A DNA stretch of 64,000 nucleotides, from positions 30,052,080 through 30,116,079 of the forward strand of contig NW_024609884.1 in the NCBI RefSeq assembly GCF_016920785.2. The letters are read 5' to 3'. This DNA is from Ixodes scapularis. Its lineage: Eukaryota > Arthropoda > Arachnida > Ixodida > Ixodidae. A program made the translations under genes and the position numbers. Below the pieces are notes generated by a model that had not been told where the DNA came from, ran no database searches, and was given only the letters and a program-made list of their open reading frames with translations. Position 1 is the first letter of the stretch. Every line of letters begins with the position of its first letter. Below are positions 56,077 through 64,000 of this stretch, in pieces.

Positions 56077-57363
56077 CTGCAAAAAGACGAGAGAGTTAGG
56101 CTCCAAAGTGATAAGAGTACTCTTCTTTAGCCGAATGATCCAAAAATAAAATCAAGTGGCTTTCGGAGCTAGTTTACCTAGCCAGTTTATGTAAAGCCAC
56201 AAGCCAACACTCTCTGCAATCAGCTCTGCAGTGCCAGTTACTCCTATATGCGAAGTGGCTATTGCCTGGTAGTAGGGTCAATTCTTCCAAGGGCACAAAA
56301 AGATTTACTCACCTCAGCATACCACGAACCGATGCAAAGCTTCGCCCTTTATCACTTGCTCTTAAGATAGTTGCAATCCAAAACGAGATTCTAAGGCTGG
56401 AGTACAACTAAAAAAGTTTCCTTTTTTTTTTTTAATTGCACACCAGCCTTGAAATAGAAAAACTAGGTAAGTGTATAAACTGTGCCAGAAATTTGGCAGA
56501 CATGCATAGACTGTTAATCTACTATACCTACCAATCGATTCAATAATAGACTGAGGGCCGCCACAGGCCTGTTGGTGGACATTCAAGACTAAAACCCGAG
56601 ACTGGTGTTTATCCTTGACGCCCCACGTCTAGTCTTGCTTACTAGTCAAGACAGAACATTTCCACTTCCTAGCACACCACTCGATTCGGCACTTTCGGTG
56701 GAGGAACTCGTGTCAGGCAACATGGCAGCTACAGATAATGATTCAACCAAACTACCTTACTAGTATTCCATTCTGCGCTCTCCCAATAGAACCTTGTCCA
56801 ACCACTTACAAATCAACGAGACGCCCCACAAAGTGGCCATGCGAGGGTTTATCCTTCGGCCGCTCAATGCAAGAATATTAACAGCACATTCCACAAACGG
56901 CAAAAATTATGGCTTGTGAGGCAACATGCCAAGCCCGCTGCACGTCTCCGAGATCCTATACAAGGAACCGCCTAATGTCAAGATATCAAGGCCTGCTGGA
57001 CACGGTCTTGAGCCTCCAGGGACACCAGGGACCACTCACCAGGGGGCGCCACAAGCTTTGGGCGCTCTGGCGTCTCGGCGGGTGCGGAGGCTCCGCCCAC
57101 CGTGCGCGGCTGTTGCTGAGCCGACTCCCCCCTTTCGAGCAGCAGCTGCTTGTCCCTGCGGTCCGTGACATACTTGAGGATGCGGTCCAACTCTGGGATG
57201 CTCAGATATTTGCCATCCACGAGCAGCTTGAGCAGGAACTGCAGTTCGCGGTCTGGCCCGAGCCGGTCTGCACCACCCGCTGCCGCCTCTTGAGCCTCCA
57301 TTTGTTCCCGGAACTGGCGTGCCACCAGCTTCAGGGCGTCGTCCAGTGGCATGTTGCGGTGCT
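55523..57363 (-). CDS. NCOA5: NCOA5, nuclear receptor coactivator 5 (C-terminal two exons)
   Basis: NCOA5 is a nuclear cofactor of oestrogen receptor and orphan receptors. Two exons are seen, 57363-57040 and 56076-55523, both in phase 1 and giving about 291 residues to the stop. EHRNMPLDDALKLVARQF matches human EHRNMPQADAMVLVARNY. LQFLLKLLVDGKYLSIPELD matches the LINLLADNRYLTAEETD helix region. QQELQQRIL matches QQELQAKIL. YINFDNPSVQRALDNLI matches the near-terminal INFDNPSVQKALDTLI motif. The tick tail adds a Gly/Pro/Gln-rich stretch after that motif. The N-terminal half (RD-rich region and anticodon-binding-like domain) was not located up to 64000 and may lie in exons beyond the edge. Confidence 0.9.
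57040..57363 (-). CDS. NCOA5: NCOA5 penultimate exon
   Basis: Acceptor GCGCAG|AGCACC, donor CCCCTG|GTGAGT in phase 1. It starts (E)HRNMPLDDALKLVARQFREQ and contains ELQFLLKLLVDGKYLSIPEL then DRILKYVTDRRDKQLL. Frame stays open past the donor for about 20 codons without family similarity. Confidence 0.88.
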
Positions 57364-58603
57364 CTGCGCATCCAGAGAGCGACACAGAGGCCAACACCAC
57401 CCGCCTCAGTTCAGCTACGCTCCCAGGCAAGTGGCACCATGCTGAAAGCCCCCCTACACCTAGCTAGGCCACGAATGTCAGCTTTAGGGTCTTAAAATGT
57501 GCTTACGACCTGTTTCTCACCTTCCCCCTGTCCTCTTGGTCGGAGAAGAGTGGACCGCCCGATACATGCAGATACACTAAAATAAACTAAGGGCATACCA
57601 TACTCTGTCCACCCTCGTAAAAAAACATTTGGATGCAAAGATTCCTACACAGATAGGTTAAGAGAAATTATAATGATGTTGCACATTTCATTCGTAAGAT
57701 GCACATGCTTTTAAAGCAAATCTTTTCTATGCCGCAGTCTCATAATGTGCTCTTTAGTTAACACAGTAGAGTATTAACTACTAAACAATAAAAAAAAAAG
57801 GCGAAATGAAAGTGCACAGCAGTCTTCTACATAGTAAAACTCCATTGGGTTTTACAGCAGGTTTTACGACACAGCAGCAACGATGGCCATACTGGAGGTA
57901 TACAGCGAGTTCACTAACCTGCGACTCCCAGAACTTTCCCAATGGGCAAACCAAGAACATTGCCCTCGACCACATATGGCAGAAACTAAGTGCTATAAAT
58001 TTTCAGGCCTCATTTGATGCACTCTCTGTAGCTTTGACAATATGGGTACATTACTAAATTTATAAATTCTTAATGATAATTGGTTTCTGAAAATATGCTC
58101 CTAAATTGATCTCATATAGAACATTGTTTATTGCTTCCAAACTGACCATGATAATTATCAAATTAAAGTTGTATGACATTCAATTTTACAACTCTCATCA
58201 CAATCCAAAATTCAAGATGAGTTGTCTGCACGTTGCTTTTGAAGTTCCACTACAATATTTTCTCTTAGAATAGGCCCGAATTATTTAAAGCCACTGGTTG
58301 GTAAAGCTGCACAATGTAAAATTAACTCCTTTGCCTTCTAGCAGGTGTAGCCAGTTGCTTCATATTTTACCATTTTCTTCGTTCTAGACTGTTCCATTCT
58401 ATACTGGACTAGATTTGACACAATGTTGAATTCTATGACCTTCTTCACATCTGACCCAAGAGCACCTACAGGAGACAAAGAAGCTAGAGACTTGACAAAG
58501 AAGCTAGCACCCTGTACAATAAATGTTGCCTCGAGACAAGCAACAGTGATTTAACTGCCTGCAGTAAAGATTCCAAAAGGTGCTACTACTCTCTCTCAAG
58601 AGC

Positions 58604-59078
58604 TTAAAGGTGCACTAAAGACATTTCTGAGATTGTCTGTTCTTGGTGATAACTTTATCTTACGGGCTCCAAGCATCCTAGAAATCCAAAAATTATGCTT
58701 GTGCGACGTCCGTTTTTATACTAAAAACGTGATTGAAGTATGCGCCAAGCCCCTTTCTGAGTGAAAAAATCTGGAGCACAGAATCCAGCAGAGGCACCTG
58801 CAGTGTGACAACAGCCAGTTGCAAGCCGCCTCTCGTGGAAAGGCGGCTTGCGATTGACTGACGCGCGCCCGTCGTCCCACTGCTGGCGCCTCTGCTAGAT
58901 TCTCTGCTCGAGATTTTTCCGCTCAGAAAGGGGCATGGCACGAACTTCAATTGAATTTTTAGTAGGGAAATAGACGTCGCACGAGCATAGTTTTTCGTTT
59001 TCTGGGATGCTAAGATCCCGTAGAATGAGTTATCACCAAGAACAGACAATCTCAGAAACGTCTTTAGTGCACCTTTAA
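58604..59078. mobile_element. 475-bp foldback element, TTAAAGGTGCACTAAAGAC ends
   Basis: Left TTAAAGGTGCACTAAAGACA and right GTCTTTAGTGCACCTTTAA are inverted. The arms extend about 80 bp (TCTGAGATTGTCTGTTCTTG, GTGATAAC). The centre holds a second palindrome around GCAAGCCGCCTCTCGTGG. TTAA at both ends. Confidence 0.9.
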
Positions 59079-59976
59079 GATACTCCTGTAGATCACAATG
59101 CCAACATGCAGAACACAGGGATGCCAAGGATCCTTTCCTTACAAAGAGGTTCCCAATGCAAAACCACCAAATTATTAGCCCACTCCCTTCCCGACAAACG
59201 AGAAAAAGTAAAACAGTTAGGAGCGGCAAACAAAAATATTTGCCAACTCAATATTAAATCACAAACGGTGTGATGTTTAACATTGTCTCCAAGAAAAACT
59301 ATCTGCTGAAGTGTCTTAATCCTCTTTTATATGACACTCGCAAAGATGCTCTCATACAAACTGTAGATGTGACAACAGAGGTAAGGCAGTTTGTAGCAAT
59401 GTATGCGTAGCGACATACGCAGTACGAAGAAAAAGTCAGCATCATATGAAATGAAGCAGACCAAAGTCTGGTGCAAAATTTGCCCTCATTATCAACTAAA
59501 GAATAAGCATGAACAATAAAAAAAGACAGAATAAGCAGAGGTCAATAAAAACTATGAGGAACCTCAGTAATAAAAACTAAATCAGTTATAGCGCAGCTTG
59601 TGGACGCCCACAATGCTTAAAGCCAAGTGAGGCACGATGTATGGACATAGAACATGGAAAACCTGGGAAGCAAAATATTTTCATTATTTCAAAGCTTTAA
59701 AAAAGCAGCAAACAACTGTACCAAACTTTTCAGTTATCAAGCCATGGCAATCATTGTTTACCTTTATAAAAGCTACACACCAACGCGCAACTGCGACACC
59801 ACCACTTTCGGCAGTGGTACCACCGCCCCCCCTCCGCGTATTATTGGCAAAACATGGGAGAGGCTGCATGCCCATTAGAGCTATATAATATGGGAATGTA
59901 CCCAAATGTGCATAAAAAACTAGGGAATACGTTTTCCCAGCTTCCCAGCGAATTCAGAGGGATGCCGAAGTGTTTA

Positions 59977-60907
59977 TACCGTAAAGTTCCGAAAGAACGC
60001 CCACTGAAAATGAAGAGATAAATGGTGAAAAACATGGGGTGGGCTATCTTTGGGAACGCCACAGAAAAACTATCAAAAACCGGCTACAAACCACGTGACG
60101 CGGGAACTGATACCGCAGATCGCGGACACCGCAACTTCGTGTTTCACGATGCGATAAACACGTGGGAATTCGCTACGAACTCCTGTGTCACGGGAAAGGA
60201 TATCGCAGCTTGCGGACGCAGCACATTCACATTGAACGGTGCGAAGGACCCGCGGAAATCTAATGAGAACTCACATCTCACGGGAACGCATGCCGCAAAT
60301 CGTAGACTCAGCAGATGCAAGTTTAATGGTGCAATAAACACGTGGGAACCCGCTACAAATTTGCTTGTCACGGGAGCCGATATCGCACGCGCAGATTGCG
60401 GAAAAAAAGGCAGGAATCCGCTACAAACTCATATGTTACGGGAAAAAATACCGCAGATCACGAATGCAGCAGAATCGTATTTCAAGATGCAATATACACG
60501 CGGAACCGACTCGCGTGGAATGGAGATTGCACACGCAGATCGCAAACAAAAACGTGGGAATCCGCTAAAAGCTTTATGTCACGGGAACGGATACCGCAGA
60601 TTGTGGAAGCAGCAGATTCACATCTCACAGTGCAACATACATGTTGAAAAAACTCGCGTGTTATGGGAGCCAATATTGCGTGCGCAGGTCGCCGACAAAA
60701 ACGCGGAAACCCGCTATAAACTCGCTGGTCAGACGTGAGAGTACAGCAAATTGCGCGGTTGATGCGATTCCCGTCGGACATTGCGTGACGTCTGACGAAA
60801 ATCGGGGGGTGGACGATGTTTCGGAATTTTTATGTTACAGATATTTAGCCAGAAAAACAAGATGGGCAATCTCTCGGGGGCGGGCGTTCTCTTGGAACTT
60901 TACGGTA
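59977..60907. mobile_element. TIR element filled with degenerate tandem repeats
   Basis: Left TACCGTAAAGTTCCGAAAGA and right TCTTGGAACTTTACGGTA are inverted (about 28 bp, four mismatches). The interior holds about eight copies of a unit near CACGGGAACGGATACCGCAG, spaced about 70-90 bp. A decayed relative is at 18302-18860. A plus-strand ORF across it (60022-60738) reflects the repeats rather than a known protein. Confidence 0.8.
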
Positions 60908-60957
60908 CATCCAAGTATGAAATAAGTAGTTGCTTCGTTTCGCTGGAATGGCATATA

Positions 60958-61400
60958 GAACGGCGAGTAGAACTTGTGAAAAGAACTTGCGAGTAGAACG
61001 ACAGGCAGAACAGCAGGTAAAACGGCGGGTAAAACGGCGGGTAAAACAGCGGGTAAAACGGCGAGCAGAACAGCCGGCAGAACAGGTTCTTACTTGTTGA
61101 ATGTGAAATGTGATGTGAAACAGAGGGTAAAATGGCAAGTACAACAGCAGGTAGAGCGTTGGGTATAACGAGACATACAAGGGTGACTAAAACGACGGGT
61201 AAAAATGTCAAGTAGAACCGCAAGTAAAACAGCAAGTAGAAGAACGGTGGGTAGAACGCAAGGCACAACGGCGGGTAGAACCGCAAGTAAAACGACAGGT
61301 AGAACAGCAAGTAGAACGGTGGGTAGAACGGGAGGTAAAACGACGAGTGCAACGGTGGGTAGAACGGCGGATAGAACCACAACTAGAACGGCAGGTGGCA
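60958..61400 (+). repeat. 12-bp minisatellite, consensus near GGGTAAAACGGC
   Basis: Roughly 35 units of GG(G/C)(T/A)(A/G)(A/G)AAC(G/A)GC. In one plus-strand frame it reads as a four-residue pattern (GRTA, SKTT, GRTV). It begins about 50 bp after the TIR element. Confidence 0.9.
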
Positions 61401-64000
61401 TGGCAAGCATTTCATTGCAAGATCACATAGTATTTTCAGTTTTCTCTGGCAGAAATGTTGATGTGTGATGTGGGAATACCCGATTCCCAGTCCGCCACAA
61501 GGTCAGTTTTACAGCACGCACAATAGTTAGGTACCATGAGCGTCGATGCAAGTGGCACCTATTGTGCTGAGAAGCGGGATCCTGCCAAGACCACGCTTCT
61601 CCTTGCACTCATTCTTCGAGAAAGCAAACGAAAGGTCTCCGAGGTCTGCGCAGGTGACTGTTCAACAAGACCTGTGGAAACATGCGGTGAACCCCACTCC
61701 CAGGGGCAACTGCCGGTCAGTGTTTGGGTGACAAGCAATATGTTGGTTGGATGTCTGAAGCCTACCTGCACTAACCATCGCATTCAATTCTCTGGAAACA
61801 GGTCACATAAGGCATGTTGCCGATTTGATACATTCCATCTGGAGTTTTCTTTATAGTAACGATTCATGTTGGCAAAAAATTCGATCCGCTTGCATACATA
61901 TGGTGTTGGGAGAAAAAATAGCTGGAGGGGCGATCGCTTACTATCGTCGTGACATGCTGCAGGGTGGAAGTTTTATAGTCGGCTTCCACACCAGACGCAC
62001 CCCTACGCCCCTGAAACCTTCAAAGTGTTCAGGTTACATGGGGAAACCGTCATGCAGTCCAGATATACTCGGTTTTGTGCTTAGACGGGGTTTGCATACA
62101 GCACCTTTTAAGCTCTTGATGCTCTGACCATACCGTTAAGTGCAGCGCAAAAAAAAAAAAAATGTGGGCACAAGCGCAATGCAACGTCTCAATAAGATTT
62201 GCCTCAATTGAAGAAAGCAAGGATCTGTGCCAACATTTCAGAATAGTGGCTATGTCATCACATATTAGCCACAAAACAAATTGCTTGCAAATAAAGAATT
62301 TATGTGGGACATGACATGAAAAAAAAACCTGGAAATGCAACAAATAGACTGAAACTAGGATTCTAAGAAAAAAAAAAGAAGGAAAACCCAGCATGAACCA
62401 CGTCGAAAAATTTAAGAGATGCGAGTGCAATTTAAATAAATTTTATGCCTAAGTGACGTAAAATGTAACAATCATTGAATATGACATTCAATGTAACCTT
62501 TGCGCAAGCTATCTTTACCAGAAAAACTTTTTGCCAAAAATAAATGAAACTGAAGTGCCAGAATTTCAGCAAAAAGTTAGACATTGCTGTTGCCCAATGA
62601 CGCAGCATCGGGCAACTTCCTCCAAAAAAAATTGTTGGCAACATCACGGTGGAGCACAAACAATGAAAGGGTTCATTGCAGCCTTCGTTTTCTTTCTTGC
62701 GGAAGGTGCTGCCACCAGCACCGCTTCAAATGACCGGCAATCAAGGTTGCCTGCCATAGGTTTAACGTGAAACGCGAAACCATCACCCGTCGTGTTGAGA
62801 GTGGGCACTCTCCCAAACTCTGAGGCCGCAAGATTTGTGTGCAAACAAGGCGGCTGCAGGAAGAAACAGAATGCAAGTTGCTCGCAAGCTCTCCAACTCT
62901 TTAGAGCAACTCAAGGATACCTATTTCGTGATGAAGCGATTGTGGACGGTGGTAATGAAATGGAGGCAGCAGGGGCTCTGAGCACGACTGACAATGACAA
63001 TTGAGCCCTTAGGGAGTCTGTGCCCCCCCAAGAGGCTGTTGTGGGAGCAGGGGTTTGCATCGGCATGCCGGCCAACTTGCCTGCAATGTGTGTCACACAA
63101 CACAACTGTCTCTTGCTGTCGCTCAGAAAATGAAAACCTCAACAGACCTTTCACCAAATTGCCCAAACACCAAGGGGAAAGCTGCCAACGTAGTGACACG
63201 CACTGCACGCACTCACCTTATCAGCATAAAAGATTTAACATAAACAAAATAAGGTGTTGATGAACACACATGCAAAGCGACATTCCTTTTAAATTTCTGC
63301 TCTAAAACTAGTACTGCTGCTGATGCCAGCATGTGCAGTGAAGGGAACTCCACTCGGAGCATGCTCCTTGGTCCTTGTGTAATTTAGGAAAATATCCATT
63401 TCCCCAACTTTCCCAGACCTGCCAAATTCCGTCACCATTTTCAGCTTTCCACACTAGCAGACACCCTGGAGACACATTTAACAAATACAGCCCTTATTTG
63501 TTGAATGTGAAGTGTATCTGCTGCACACATATATCAGTGATAGAAATCAGTATTATATCAATTAAGATATCTTTATTTTCTAAAAAACAAAATTGCCTGT
63601 AGCAATTTTTTCAACCTTTCCTCGATGCAGTGAGGACACTTCCATTCCCAAAGTACATGGTCACCCTAGCGAATAGCGAAGTACTAATATAAAAAATGAT
63701 GCCAAAATTGCTGCTGCTGCTACGCTCTTTTCTCGATGAAATGCGTTAGCATGGAGCGCAGAGGCTCCGACTCAGCAAAGGATGGAAATTCCAACCTTGC
63801 ACCGGTCTGCAGACCGATGTCTTCGGAGAGTCGGTCTGTTCTCCTGGGCATCCGCGGTTTTGGATGCAGCCAGCCACCACAGCTTCTCTCTTTTGCCACC
63901 TACAATCCACATACCGTTTGCTCTGTGTTCGCAAAATATAGATCTTACACTGAAGTATGACGAGCAAGAAGTTTCTCGAACCTTCAGACATTGTACACAC
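61401..64000. other. Right edge: no exon or repeat identified with confidence
   Basis: NCOA5 N-terminal exons would be expected rightward on the minus strand, but none could be recognised here. ORFs present are under 130 codons and lack family similarity that I can see. Confidence 0.5.

Noticed and set aside
56978..57039. NCOA5 exon reading through to QDRVQQALIS
   Set aside because: A strong GTGAGT donor at 57039 is in the phase the last exon needs; the extra residues lack family similarity.
58693..59229. 178-codon minus-strand ORF
   Set aside because: It spans most of a foldback element and has no recognisable domain.
60022..60738. 238-codon plus-strand ORF
   Set aside because: It lies wholly in the tandem-repeat body of a TIR element and repeats with it.
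1..64000. tRNA, rRNA or snRNA genes
   Set aside because: No cloverleaf, A/B-box pair or snRNA core was convincing by eye on either strand; a tRNAscan/Rfam run would settle it.

Overview
The window looks like nuclear DNA of a chelicerate arthropod, most likely a hard tick. GC-rich coding exons of conserved animal genes sit in large, AT-richer introns packed with small terminal-inverted-repeat elements, retroelement remnants and homopolymer runs. The tick assignment is an inference from gene content and genome texture. There is no bacterial or viral operon, CRISPR array, or RNA gene that I can recognise.

Four conserved genes could be assembled exon by exon, with splice phases that close. (1) EDC4, the WD40 scaffold of the mRNA decapping complex, runs on the minus strand from an ATG at 30550 to beyond the left edge; ten coding exons (394 codons) are present and the C-terminal half lies off-window. 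(2) SNRK, a sucrose-non-fermenting-related kinase, runs on the plus strand from 32624 to 41423 in five exons and 734 residues; it appears complete and uses one GC-AG intron. (3) A regulator of microtubule dynamics protein (RMDN1/FAM82 type) is on the minus strand from about 52185 to 42733 in eight assembled exons, with its initiator unresolved. (4) The C-terminal part of NCOA5, a nuclear receptor coactivator, is on the minus strand in two exons between 57363 and 55523; its N-terminal exons were not found in the window.

EDC4 and SNRK are divergent, with about 2.1 kb between their start codons that holds an imperfect 90-bp duplication. SNRK and RMDN converge tail to tail. RMDN and NCOA5 lie in the same direction. 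The genes have unrelated cell functions (mRNA decay, LKB1-pathway kinase, mitochondrial/microtubule TPR protein, transcription cofactor), so nothing suggests a functional cluster.

The rest is mainly transposable elements. At least ten foldback or TIR elements end in TTAA and most begin TTAAAGG, although their interiors differ. There are hAT elements with 8-bp target duplications, a pogo-type transposase fragment, a CR1/Jockey-type reverse transcriptase split cleanly by a TIR element, a solo LTR with a perfect 5-bp target duplication, and a 1-kb TRIM-like LTR element with recognisable PBS and polypurine tract. Two element pairs lie in inverted orientation around coding exons (EDC4 exon 4; RMDN exons 3-5). 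From 57.4 kb to the right edge I found no convincing coding exon; that stretch holds a foldback element, a TIR element filled with degenerate tandem repeats, and a 12-bp minisatellite.
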